Source of the DNA: Verrucomicrobiia bacterium
Lineage (GTDB): Bacteria > Verrucomicrobiota > Verrucomicrobiia > Limisphaerales > UBA1100
DNA: 64,000 bases
Direction of reading: 5' to 3'
NCBI GenBank assembly: GCA_014239365.1
Contig: JAAZZB010000006.1
Location: forward strand, 93,040-157,039
Positions 54,688-63,850 of this stretch are shown here, piece by piece. The position numbers and the translations under genes were made by a program. The number at the start of each line of letters is the position of its first letter. Within the stretch, counting starts at the first letter, position 1. The notes under the pieces were generated by a model that was not told where the DNA came from, searched no databases, and was given only the letters and a program-made list of their open reading frames with translations.

Positions 54688-54867
54688 ATGAAGTTTCGAT
54701 TAATTGTAGAGCAAGATTCAGAAACCCAGCGGTGGTCCGCCGTGTTTCCCGAAATCCCCGGCTGCGCCAGCGCCGGCGACACCGAGGCCAAAGCCGTGAC
54801 CAACGCCAAGGAAGCGCTGCAACTTTGGTTCCAGCCTTCGCCACCCAAGCCAATTCTCAGCCACTAA
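54688..54867 (+). CDS. Short HicB-like protein
   Basis: A 59-residue protein from ATG 54688: MKFRLIVEQDSETQRWSAVF, PEIPGCASAGDTEAKAVTNA and KEALQLWFQPSP. This is a minimal HicB-type beta-alpha unit without a DNA-binding tail. No HicA follows. Its upstream 50 bp resembles the leader of the hicB at 54173, which suggests local duplication. Confidence 0.65.
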   Translation: MKFRLIVEQDSETQRWSAVFPEIPGCASAGDTEAKAVTNAKEALQLWFQPSPPKPILSH

Positions 54868-55052
54868 CGGCATCGTTGGACACAACAGAAACAGGCCCAA
54901 GATTATGAGAAGAAAAATTCGCATCAATGGCGTGACCAAAGGGTAATTTGCCGAGCCCGAGGGGGCAGTTTGTTATGGGTCAAAACAAATCAACATCAAT
55001 CCTTGAAGATAACACCACTTAGCAGTCAACTAAGCCCTGCCGCAGGACCATC

Positions 55053-57053
55053 ATGGAAAAAGAGCAAGATAACTTAGAAAACAAACCGATCAAATCGGAG
55101 TATTCACGTGCTTGGTATGAATCTTCAATTGACGAATTCCACCGTTCTTCTTCCGATGAAATTTTGGGAGCTTTAGTCACCAACTCTGAATTCGCAGTAG
55201 AAACCACACAACGAGACGCTTGGCTAAAACAAATCGTGGTTTTAAAGCAAGCGTTGGAGGGATTCGCGGGGGAGTTGTTCCTCGAGTTCAACATTCCACG
55301 CATGGGCAAAAGGATCGATGCTGTAGTAATTGTTGGTCCAGTGGTTTTTGCCATCGAATTCAAGGTGGGCTCAGACACTTTCGACAGGGCAGCCGTTGAG
55401 CAAGTTTGGGATTACGCCCTTGATTTGAAGAATTTTCATGAAGCGAGTCATCATGTGTCAATTGTGCCAATGTTAGTTGCAACGGAAGCAGATATTGAAT
55501 CGACCTTTGATTTGAGCGCAGATTCGGATGATGTTTACCACCCAATCAGAGTTGGAACGAATGGAATTAAAGCCGCAATAGATTCGACCTTGAAGGAGAT
55601 TGGAGGTTCTTCGATTGATGCACAAAAATGGTCTGAGTCTTCTTATCGTCCTACTCCTACAATAATTGAAGCGGCCCGTTCCCTTTATGCTCAACATTCT
55701 GTTGATGCTATTGCCCGTTACGATGCTGGCGCAAAAAATCTACATATCACCACAAACCGAATCGACGAAATCATCGACCAAGCAATGGCAAAGGGTGAAA
55801 AGATAATTTGCTTTGTCACTGGTGTTCCGGGTGCAGGTAAGACTCTGGTTGGGCTAAACGTTGCAACTCGTCACAGAAGGGAGTTGGAGCGGCCGACGCA
55901 TGCCACTTTCTTGTCAGGGAATGGGCCGTTGGTGCAGGTGCTTTCGGAGGCATTGGCGCGAGATGAATTTGCCAGAAGAAAAGTAAAAGAAAAAAAGGCG
56001 CGGATAGGAAAGATTCGTGGAGAAGTGAAGGCTTTCATCCAAATTGTACATCACTTCCGTGACGAGGCTCTAAAAGATCCAAACCCGCCCGATGATCGAG
56101 TAGTGATTTTTGACGAAGCTCAACGTGCTTGGGATTTACAGAAAACCGCTGATTTCATGAAACGAAAAAAGAATCAGCCAGGGTTTAATCAATCGGAACC
56201 TGATTTTTTAATTTCTTACATGAATCGACATAAAGACTGGGCTGTGATCGTCTGCCTCGTTGGAGGTGGCCAAGAGATCCATACTGGCGAAGCAGGGATA
56301 GACACGTGGATGGATGCAATCCAATCTAACTACTCAGATTGGCAAATGTACATTTCACCTAGGCTCGCAGACAGCGAATATGCCGCAGGTAAGGTCGTAG
56401 AGCGTGCGAAATCACATCCTAATTCACATTTCGATGAATCCCTACACCTCTCCGTGTCAATGAGGTCCTTTCGCGCCGAAAATGTTTCGGCCTTTGTGAA
56501 AGCGCTTCTTGATTGTGAAAAACAGAAAGCATGCGATGCCTTCCAAGAACTGGAGGCTAAGTATCCAATAGCTCTTACTCGAAAAATTAGTCGAGCAAAA
56601 GAGTGGGTGCGATCAAAAGCCCGTGGGTCTGAGCGCTTTGGACTTGTAGCGTCCTCGAAAGCTCAAAGACTGAAACCTCATGCCATTGATATCAGGGTGA
56701 AATCGAACCCTATTCACTGGTTTCTTAATGATCGAGATGACACGCGTTCGAGCTATTACCTCGAAGATGTAGCTACAGAGTTTCAAGTGCAGGGCCTTGA
56801 ATTAGATTGGGCCTGTGTAACATGGGACGGTGATTTCCGATACAACGGTTCAGATTGGAATCACCACGAATTTCGGGGAAGCAAATGGGGGAATATCCTA
56901 AAACCGGAAAACAGGAATTATTTGCGCAATGCGTATCGTGTATTACTAACACGCGCACGGCAAGGTGACAAATCCGACCCAACTCGCTCCCCTGAATTTT
57001 ATGACATGACATACGAGTACCTTGCTGAGATTGGAATTCCCTCCCTTGATTAG
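55053..57053 (+). CDS. DUF2075-type P-loop ATPase/helicase with N-terminal nuclease-like domain
   Basis: A 666-residue protein. The N-terminal ~200 residues contain LFLEFNIPRMGKRIDAVVIV and VFAIEFKVG, a PD-(D/E)xK nuclease-like pattern (Asp...Glu-x-Lys). Then Walker A (VTGVPGAGKTLVG, near residue 265), Walker B (VVIFDEAQRAWDL) and helicase-like late motifs (EFQVQGLELDWACVTW; YRVLLTRARQG). This is the DUF2075/Schlafen-like helicase family. Codon use and base composition are visibly AT-richer than the neighbours, suggesting recent acquisition; homologues often sit in defence islands. It is a single gene, with no methylase nearby. Confidence 0.82.
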   Translation: MEKEQDNLENKPIKSEYSRAWYESSIDEFHRSSSDEILGALVTNSEFAVETTQRDAWLKQIVVLKQALEGFAGELFLEFNIPRMGKRIDAVVIVGPVVFAIEFKVGSDTFDRAAVEQVWDYALDLKNFHEASHHVSIVPMLVATEADIESTFDLSADSDDVYHPIRVGTNGIKAAIDSTLKEIGGSSIDAQKWSESSYRPTPTIIEAARSLYAQHSVDAIARYDAGAKNLHITTNRIDEIIDQAMAKGEKIICFVTGVPGAGKTLVGLNVATRHRRELERPTHATFLSGNGPLVQVLSEALARDEFARRKVKEKKARIGKIRGEVKAFIQIVHHFRDEALKDPNPPDDRVVIFDEAQRAWDLQKTADFMKRKKNQPGFNQSEPDFLISYMNRHKDWAVIVCLVGGGQEIHTGEAGIDTWMDAIQSNYSDWQMYISPRLADSEYAAGKVVERAKSHPNSHFDESLHLSVSMRSFRAENVSAFVKALLDCEKQKACDAFQELEAKYPIALTRKISRAKEWVRSKARGSERFGLVASSKAQRLKPHAIDIRVKSNPIHWFLNDRDDTRSSYYLEDVATEFQVQGLELDWACVTWDGDFRYNGSDWNHHEFRGSKWGNILKPENRNYLRNAYRVLLTRARQGDKSDPTRSPEFYDMTYEYLAEIGIPSLD

Positions 57054-57100
57054 TTCGGAAACATCTCCCCTCCTCAATCCAATTTGGTGATTGATCGCCC

Positions 57101-58573
57101 CTAATTCAACCCCGGAATCGACGCCTTCGGGTCGATGTCTTTGCCTTGCCAGTTTACTTTGCCGTTTTTGTAGATGAGGATGCGGGAGCGGCTGCCGGGG
57201 GCGGGTTGACGGTTTTTCTTGGGGAGGAATTTTTTGTGTTGGGCGATGATGTCGGCGAATTTTGAGTCGTGCGCTAGGTTGGTCCATTCGTTGGGGTCTT
57301 TGCGCATATCATAGAGTTCCTGGCTGCCGTCGGCGTATTGGATGTAGCGCCAGTTTTCGGTGCGGATGCCGTGGTTGTCGTGGTTGTGGGTGGTGATGGC
57401 GGGCCACGGGCGAGGGGCTTTGGCGTTGCGGAGTTGGGGCAGGAGGCTGTGACCTTGGAGGGTTTTGTTTTTGGGAAGCTTGAGGAGTTCGTTGAGGGTT
57501 GGATAAATGTCAAGTAGCTCGGCGGGTTGGGCGCAGATTTGGCCGGGCTTCACGCCGGGGCCGGCGAAGATGAGCGGCACGCGGGTGCCGTCGTCCCACA
57601 ATGAGTTTTTGCCGGTGATGCCTTTTTCGCCGATGTGCCAACCGTGATCGCTCCACAACACGATGATGGTGTTGTCGTCAAAACCGTTGCGTTTCAGCGC
57701 GGTGAGCACTCGGCCGACTTGGCTGTCCACAAAGCTCGTGCAGGCGAGATAACTGCGGGTGAGGTTGCGCCACTCCTTGTTTTCCTCGAGCCATTTGCGG
57801 CGGACTTCCGGCAGGTACCAGTGCATGTACCACGAGAAGCGCGGGGTGTCGTTGCGGTCACCGCGCACGATGTCCGGCAGCACGGTGTCGTTGTCCGGAT
57901 AGAGGTCGAACCATTTTGGCGTGGCAAAGCACGGCACGTGCGGCAGGAAAAAACCGACCGATAAAAAGAAGGGCTCCGTCGGTTTTTTATCGAGCTGATC
58001 CACCGCCCACGAGGCGACCTTCCAATCGCCCTTGTCCGTGTCCTGGTGCGGGAAGGTGCCCCAATCGACGAGCGGATGATTGCCGAACGGCGTGGTCACC
58101 AGTTTCTTCGGCGGGAACGGTCGGCCACTTGCGCCCGGGCCGAGCACATCAAATTCCTTGTCCGTTTTTTGCCGCCCATAACGTCCGTGATAAATTTTCC
58201 CCGTCGAGTAAGTCGTGTAGCCGCCGTGCTTTTTAAGATACTGCGGCAACGTCACCACATTTTTAAACTCCGGCACATTCCGAAACCAAGGCGCGAGCCC
58301 ATAAATCCCCGTGCTCCCCGGCCGCAACCCCGTCATCAAACTCGTGCGCGAAGGATTGCATAACGGCGACTGACAATGCGCATTCGTAAACGCCGTCCCC
58401 CGCTTCGCCAACGCATCAATGAACGGCGTCTTCACCATCGGATGCCCACCGAGATAACCGATCCAATCGTTCTGGTCATCAATGGCAATGAACAGGATGT
58501 TTGGCTTTTTATCCGCCGCGTGAAGTGTGAGCGACAGCAACAATATCGACATTAATCGAGGAGTAAAACGCAT
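57101..58573 (-). CDS. Exported formylglycine sulfatase (iduronate-2-sulfatase-like)
   Basis: A 490-residue protein from ATG 58573 with a signal peptide (MRFTPRLMSILLLSLTLHAA). Motifs: ILFIAIDDQNDWIGYLGGH, the formylglycine site CNPSR near residue 71 (HCQSPLCNPSRTSLMTGLRP), and VLWSDHGWHIGEKG with metal-binding residues. The IDDQNDW and SDHGWHIGEK forms are characteristic of iduronate-2-sulfatase-like enzymes. The C-terminus has KDPNEWTNLAHDSKF. Likely role: desulfation of uronic-acid-rich sulfated glycans. Confidence 0.92.
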   Translation of the reverse strand: MRFTPRLMSILLLSLTLHAADKKPNILFIAIDDQNDWIGYLGGHPMVKTPFIDALAKRGTAFTNAHCQSPLCNPSRTSLMTGLRPGSTGIYGLAPWFRNVPEFKNVVTLPQYLKKHGGYTTYSTGKIYHGRYGRQKTDKEFDVLGPGASGRPFPPKKLVTTPFGNHPLVDWGTFPHQDTDKGDWKVASWAVDQLDKKPTEPFFLSVGFFLPHVPCFATPKWFDLYPDNDTVLPDIVRGDRNDTPRFSWYMHWYLPEVRRKWLEENKEWRNLTRSYLACTSFVDSQVGRVLTALKRNGFDDNTIIVLWSDHGWHIGEKGITGKNSLWDDGTRVPLIFAGPGVKPGQICAQPAELLDIYPTLNELLKLPKNKTLQGHSLLPQLRNAKAPRPWPAITTHNHDNHGIRTENWRYIQYADGSQELYDMRKDPNEWTNLAHDSKFADIIAQHKKFLPKKNRQPAPGSRSRILIYKNGKVNWQGKDIDPKASIPGLN

Positions 58574-58655
58574 GTGGAAAGAATGCCGCCACACCCACCG
58601 AAAGGCAAGCGCCCCAGTGCTGCCGGCAAGGGTTGAACACGGATGGGCACGATGT

Positions 58656-59378
58656 TCAGGATTTGGTTTGTTGATTCTCCCTTGGCTTCAAAATATCCGT
58701 ATCGGACTGAACGAAAATGAGCGTGTAAAATGTCCAACTGCGCAGTGCGTAGCCTTTGCTATTCAGTAAACGATACATTGCCGTTTCAATGATTTCGCCG
58801 ATATCCCGATGATAGTCTTCGATAAGGATAATCTTGGGCGAGTGCAGGTCGAAATTTACCGATTTTAAAATTCTTTCATCCATCCCCTCCGCGTCGATGG
58901 AAAGCACGTCAATTTGGCGGCCGGCAAACGGGCTGTCCTCAATGATTTGTTCGAGAGTTTTTGTCTCGGCCTGACGCTCATCGAGCACCTCCTCTTCCGC
59001 ATTGTCCGCTTGCTGAACATCGATAGTAGTGCCCAAGCCAAAGGAGCTGTAACGGCGGATGGTTACGGTTTCTTTCACATCTGAAATGGGGCAAACCACA
59101 TTGTGATCGTTGGGGCGGCACAGATTAAAGAGGCGAATTTTATCCTCTTCCATATCGATGTTGATGCCACTCCAGCCGCGTTGGTGGAGCAGAAAGGTAT
59201 TGGAATGTTTTTTTGGATGATAGCAGCCCACGTCCACATAAAAGCCTTCGCGGATTTCCGAGCGGAGCAACTCATCCAGAATAATGTCTTCGCCAAACTG
59301 CGCATAATGGGTTTGGCGATATTTTGTGAGATACGCCTTGCGGAGACTCCAAAAAAATTTCGTGATCTTGCTGAACAT
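58656..59378 (-). CDS. FkbM-family methyltransferase
   Basis: A 240-residue protein: YAQFGEDIILDELL, then the SAM-binding FYVDVGCYHPKKHSNTFLLH, GWSGINIDMEEDKI, LSIDAEGMDERILKSVNFD and PKIILIEDYHRDIG. This is the FkbM/methyltransf_21 pattern, typically O-methylating sugars or polyketides. No signal peptide. It is a standalone gene between a sulfatase and a DUF1501 gene, so the acceptor is unknown; a surface glycan is plausible. Confidence 0.85.
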   Translation of the reverse strand: MFSKITKFFWSLRKAYLTKYRQTHYAQFGEDIILDELLRSEIREGFYVDVGCYHPKKHSNTFLLHQRGWSGINIDMEEDKIRLFNLCRPNDHNVVCPISDVKETVTIRRYSSFGLGTTIDVQQADNAEEEVLDERQAETKTLEQIIEDSPFAGRQIDVLSIDAEGMDERILKSVNFDLHSPKIILIEDYHRDIGEIIETAMYRLLNSKGYALRSWTFYTLIFVQSDTDILKPRENQQTKS

Positions 59379-59432
59379 AACTCCGCCGCGGCGCGTACGT
59401 TATCACCGAGCGGGGCTTTGGACAATCACAGG

Positions 59433-60872
59433 CTACGCCAAAATTTCCTTCACCACGTTGCCGTGGACATCGGTCAGGCGGAAGTCGCGGCCGGCGTAGC
59501 GGTAGGTCAGTTGCTCGTGATCGAGTCCCAGCAGGTGAAGCAGAGTGGCGTGAAGATCGTGCATGTGGACCTTGTTCTCGACTGCCTTGTGGCCGAACTC
59601 GTCGGTGGCACCATACGCGAGGCCGGATTTGACGCCACCGCCAGCCAGCCAGGTCGTGAACCCGCGGGCATTATGATCGCGCCCGGCTTCTTTCTTTTTG
59701 GTGGGATTTTGAGCGTAGGGGTTGCGACCGAATTCACCGCTCCACCAGACGATGGTGTCTTCCAACAGCCCCCGTTGCTTCAGGTCCTGCAGGAGCCCCG
59801 CGATCGGTTTGTCGACCGCCTTTGCCTGCGCTTCGTGTTGGGACAATTTCGAATGCTGATCCCAATTGGAAGCCCCTCCGGCAGCACCAGAGGTGACCTG
59901 AACAAAGCGAACGCCATTTTCGCATAGTCGGCGTGCCATTAGGCACTGCCGCCCGAAATTATCAGTTGGCTCTTCACCGATACCATACATGGCCAGCGTT
60001 TCCTTGGTCTCTTGCTTTAAGCCGAGCACACCGGGAGCATTGTTCTGCATCCGCCACGCCAACTCGTAGGAACCGATGAGCGCTTCTAATTCAGAGTCTT
60101 GATTTGCGGTCTTCAATTGCTCGGCATTGAGGCGCTGCAGGAACTGGAGTTGTCGTAGTTGCTCGTTTTTCGATAAATCAGTGTTGCTCAGGTTTTGAAT
60201 TACCGCGTTTTTGTCGAGCTTCCCAGCCTTGCCAATGGCTGTGCCTTGATGAGCCGCGGGAAGAAAAGCACTGCTGTAATTACGAGCACCGCCAGAGTTG
60301 GATATCGGACCCAAGGAAATGAACCCCGGCAAGTTTTCATTCTCAGACCCCAAGCCATAGTTGACCCAGGACCCTAATGATGGGCGAATAAAACTGGTCG
60401 AACCACAATGTAGAAACAGAACTGCCGGGCCGTGCGCGACTCCCTCGGTATGCATCGAGTGAATGAAGGTGAGGTCGTCTGAATGCTTCGCTGTCTCACT
60501 AAAGAGATCGGAAGTCTGACGTCCCGAGTCTCCATATTGTTTGTACTTCCACCTTGGTTTCATGACGAGCTCGGATGTACCGCGTTTGCCTGTGTTAGCA
60601 ATCGTGCGAGCGTCGTCGAACGGCATTCTCTTGCCGTCATTTTTGTATAACGCCGGTTTATAATCGTATGTGTCGACGTGACTCGGCCCGCCCTGCATAA
60701 ACAGGAAAATGATCCGCTTCGCCCTTGGGCGGAGATGGATGCTCTTGCCCGCGATCGGATTCGCCGCTTGAACCGAGTCAGCACACAAACCGGCCAACGC
60801 CAGGCTTCCGAAACCGCAGGCGGCCTGCTGGAGTGCTCCTCTTCGAGAAATGGATTGATTGAACAGGTTCAT
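59433..60872 (-). CDS. Tat-exported DUF1501 protein
   Basis: A 479-residue protein with a twin-arginine-type leader (SRRGALQQAACGFGSLALAG). DUF1501 motifs: IIFLFMQGGPSHVDTYDYKP, DLTFIHSMHTEGVAHGPA, GEEPTDNFGRQCLMARRLCE, WWSGEFGRNPYAQNPTKKK and [20 protein letters not shown]. It lies 16 bp downstream of the DUF1549/DUF1553 gene on the same strand, the classic two-gene unit of PVC bacteria. Its C-terminus is nearly the same as the fragment at 63851-64000. Confidence 0.88.
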   Translation of the reverse strand: MNLFNQSISRRGALQQAACGFGSLALAGLCADSVQAANPIAGKSIHLRPRAKRIIFLFMQGGPSHVDTYDYKPALYKNDGKRMPFDDARTIANTGKRGTSELVMKPRWKYKQYGDSGRQTSDLFSETAKHSDDLTFIHSMHTEGVAHGPAVLFLHCGSTSFIRPSLGSWVNYGLGSENENLPGFISLGPISNSGGARNYSSAFLPAAHQGTAIGKAGKLDKNAVIQNLSNTDLSKNEQLRQLQFLQRLNAEQLKTANQDSELEALIGSYELAWRMQNNAPGVLGLKQETKETLAMYGIGEEPTDNFGRQCLMARRLCENGVRFVQVTSGAAGGASNWDQHSKLSQHEAQAKAVDKPIAGLLQDLKQRGLLEDTIVWWSGEFGRNPYAQNPTKKKEAGRDHNARGFTTWLAGGGVKSGLAYGATDEFGHKAVENKVHMHDLHATLLHLLGLDHEQLTYRYAGRDFRLTDVHGNVVKEILA

Positions 60873-60888
60873 TTGATCTCCTGATGTG

Positions 60889-63750
60889 TCAGCGGACGTA
60901 GCGAAAATCGATAGTTGAAAACAACGATTGCACCATTTGTGTCCAGACCTCTACCCGGCCCTTCTCGGTCTTATCAATCACCGCCTGCAAAAACTCCTGA
61001 CTCAGCGATATCTCTGCCTCCGTCGCGTGACGTCCTAGAATCTGCAGATAGGCGTGATCGATGCGATGCGATTCGTTTAGTTGTGAATCGCTCAGAAGGC
61101 GCTCCGCAGTGAGCTTCGCCTGCGCGCGAACGAACGCATGATTCATCATGAACAGTGCCTGGGGAGCCACTGTGCTGACATCACGGCGGCCGGTTACCAA
61201 ACTCGGATTGGCAAAATCGAACACTTCAAACAGTCGCGGTAAACTACTTCGAAATACGGGTACGTAAACACTGCGTCGTGGCGCCTGAAACCGAAAGCCG
61301 ATGTCGGTTTTAAGATTAGCGGGGAAAGTGGCTCCTCCCATTTCTAATTTTAACGTGCCACCTACAGACAACATCGTGTCACGCAGCGACTCAGCATCCA
61401 GCCGACGCTGATTCATGTGAGCCAACAGTCGATTCTCCGGGTCTTTGTGCTGCTCACCTCGCGAGGATGAAAGACGGTAAGTTCTGGAAAGCACAATCAT
61501 CCGGATCAGTTTCTTCACAGACCAACCTTGTTGGATAAAATGGACGGCCAGATGATCGAGCAGTTCGGGATGCGACGGCGCTTCACCCATTGTGCCAAAG
61601 TTATCAACGGTGCGGACCAATCCTGCGCCGAACAACCAGTGCCATACGCGGTTCGCCATTACGCGCGATGTCAACGGATTGGTTGGATCGACAATCCAGT
61701 GGGCGAGCTCCAGTCGACCGCTACTGCTGGTGGGCATCTCAGGCGCGGGTCCGTAGTTAGCGACCTGCAGCACGCCGCGTGGAACGATGGCGCCCAGATT
61801 ATTAATTCTACCGCGAATATGAATCTTCAAATCCGTCGGCTTCTTTTTTTCAACAGCTGAATGGACCATCTCACGGGCGGGTTTTCGCTTTTGGAGTGCA
61901 GAAAGTTCCGCGGTCAGTTTCGATATTTTCTTTTTGAGTTCCTGTTGTTCGGTAGCCGCCAGGTCTTTCGCCACTTGTGACGCGGAACGGGTTGTGACTG
62001 TGGTATCGTTGTCGACAGGCAGAAACTGAACCGCATCGGCTGTTAGAACCCCGTCCGTTCCCTCATTCGAGATCTGGACACGGCTTTGCTCCGTCGCTTC
62101 GAAGCGGAACGTGCCGAGAGATATGAAGCGTTTCTCAAGCAGTGGCGTCTTGCGCATATCGACAATGATGGTATTCTTGCCAGCAGCGCTGAATACCGTT
62201 ACTGGGACGTTGGACGCGCGGCCGCCTCCATGCGAATAGGCGAAGCGTACTTCATATTCCCCGTCACCCGGCAGTTTCGGGATGAAGGAAAGCGTTTTGT
62301 CTCCTTTCCCCTTGTTGGCATCGTGAATGTAGCGTTTTCCAATGTAGTGCTTGGAATGCACCGAGTGCGTCCATTTTCCCACGACCAGTACATCGTCGTC
62401 ATCCACGACAATGCCCGGCAATGAGGAGGCAGCGACAATTTTTGGGAAAGTCTTCGGCGACAGCAGCTCCAACTTAGCTTTTAACGTCTTAATTTCGCTC
62501 TGCAGTTTGGCAACCGACACATTGTTCATTTCCAGTGCACGCTTGATCTCTTCTGTAAATGGCAAGGGAATTTCCATGGTCGTGGAAACACTCGAGTGCT
62601 TCAGCCCCTGTACATTTTTGAGAATCCCTGCCATCGCGTAGTAATCACTGGTGGGAATGGGGTCAAACTTGTGATCGTGACAACGCGCGCAGGTGATCGT
62701 TTGGGCCAACATACCTTTTCCTATAACGTCGAGTTGTTCATCGACAACATCCATGTCGAGCTGGCTCTTATTTTGGTTCTCGAGGAGCGCGTCACCCATC
62801 ACCAGGAATGTCGTGGCGATCAGATTCTGCCGTTGTGCGTCGACTGACGATGTCTCCAGCAAATCGCCTGCGAGTTGCTGCGTGAGAAACTGATCGTAAG
62901 GCAGATCGTCATTGAACGCTTCAATCACGTAATCGCGATAACGCCAGGCATGTTTAAGTAAGCGGCTGCGCAGCGACATCGATTCCGCATAACGCGCAAC
63001 ATCAAGCCAGTGACGACCCCATCGTTCACCGAAGCGCGGCGATTTCAACAATCGGTCAACAAGGTTTTCATACGCCTTGGGCGACTTGTCGTCGACGAAC
63101 CGGGCGATCTCCTTCGTTGTGGGAGGCAGGCCGATGAGGTCAAAGTAGAGCCGACGAATCAGAATGATTTTCTTCGCATCGGCACCGGGTTGCAGCCCCG
63201 CCGTTTCCAGCCTGGCGAGGATAAAGCGATCGATGTCGTTCGCAGGCCAGGCGGCATCCTTCACTTCGGGGATGGCCAGTGCCCTCAGTGGTTGATAAGC
63301 CCAGTGCTTCCGGCCGGCCTCGATATCAATGGAATCCGGTTTGGCCGCCACGTGCGTTGCGCGCCGGGGATCGACCGCACCGTCTCGAATCCATTTTTCG
63401 AAATCAGCAACCACCGCCGCCGGCAACATCCCCTTGGGAGGCATCTCAAAGCCATCATGCTTCAGAGCGGAAATCAGCAGACTTTTTTTCAGTTCGCCCG
63501 GCACAACCGCGTGCCCCGATTCGCCGCCCTTGCGAATTCCCTCACGCGTGTCGAGCAACAGTCCGCCCTTCACCTTTTCGCTGTTTGCCGAGTGACACTT
63601 GTAACAGTGCTCCACCAGCACCGGCCGAATTTTTTTCTCAAAAAAATCCAAGCCCTTTGCAGTGGGCTCGGCGGCAACAACTCCTCCCCCAGAAACCAAA
63701 AGGCAGAGGCAGGCAAATGCGGTGGAATACAGGTTAAATGGTTTTCTCAT
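60889..63750 (-). CDS. DUF1549/DUF1553 protein with planctomycete cytochrome C domain
   Basis: A 953-residue protein from ATG 63750 with a signal peptide. The N-terminal PSCyt1 domain has the haem site CYKCH near residue 49. The DUF1549 region is at about 150-400 (YFDLIGLPPTTKEIARFVDD, WLDVARYAESMSL, CARCHDHKFDPI, a second haem-like CxxCH). A golvesin/xanthan-lyase-like beta domain lies at about 480-600 (GEYEVRFAYSHGGGRASNVP, FRFEATEQSRVQISNEGTDG), then a coiled coil and DUF1553 (NPLTSRVMANRVWHWLFGAG, RLDAESLRDTMLSVGG). These multihaem proteins are believed to work with DUF1501 partners in degrading glycans by an unknown redox chemistry. Confidence 0.9.
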   Translation of the reverse strand: MRKPFNLYSTAFACLCLLVSGGGVVAAEPTAKGLDFFEKKIRPVLVEHCYKCHSANSEKVKGGLLLDTREGIRKGGESGHAVVPGELKKSLLISALKHDGFEMPPKGMLPAAVVADFEKWIRDGAVDPRRATHVAAKPDSIDIEAGRKHWAYQPLRALAIPEVKDAAWPANDIDRFILARLETAGLQPGADAKKIILIRRLYFDLIGLPPTTKEIARFVDDKSPKAYENLVDRLLKSPRFGERWGRHWLDVARYAESMSLRSRLLKHAWRYRDYVIEAFNDDLPYDQFLTQQLAGDLLETSSVDAQRQNLIATTFLVMGDALLENQNKSQLDMDVVDEQLDVIGKGMLAQTITCARCHDHKFDPIPTSDYYAMAGILKNVQGLKHSSVSTTMEIPLPFTEEIKRALEMNNVSVAKLQSEIKTLKAKLELLSPKTFPKIVAASSLPGIVVDDDDVLVVGKWTHSVHSKHYIGKRYIHDANKGKGDKTLSFIPKLPGDGEYEVRFAYSHGGGRASNVPVTVFSAAGKNTIIVDMRKTPLLEKRFISLGTFRFEATEQSRVQISNEGTDGVLTADAVQFLPVDNDTTVTTRSASQVAKDLAATEQQELKKKISKLTAELSALQKRKPAREMVHSAVEKKKPTDLKIHIRGRINNLGAIVPRGVLQVANYGPAPEMPTSSSGRLELAHWIVDPTNPLTSRVMANRVWHWLFGAGLVRTVDNFGTMGEAPSHPELLDHLAVHFIQQGWSVKKLIRMIVLSRTYRLSSSRGEQHKDPENRLLAHMNQRRLDAESLRDTMLSVGGTLKLEMGGATFPANLKTDIGFRFQAPRRSVYVPVFRSSLPRLFEVFDFANPSLVTGRRDVSTVAPQALFMMNHAFVRAQAKLTAERLLSDSQLNESHRIDHAYLQILGRHATEAEISLSQEFLQAVIDKTEKGRVEVWTQMVQSLFSTIDFRYVR

Positions 63751-63850
63751 GATTGCCCCCACCCTATCATTAGGGCCCATTCTCGTAACACGAGTTGTCG
63801 GAGAAATAAAGGTACTCCCCCACAAAAAAATATAATTTCCCCCAGCTTGG

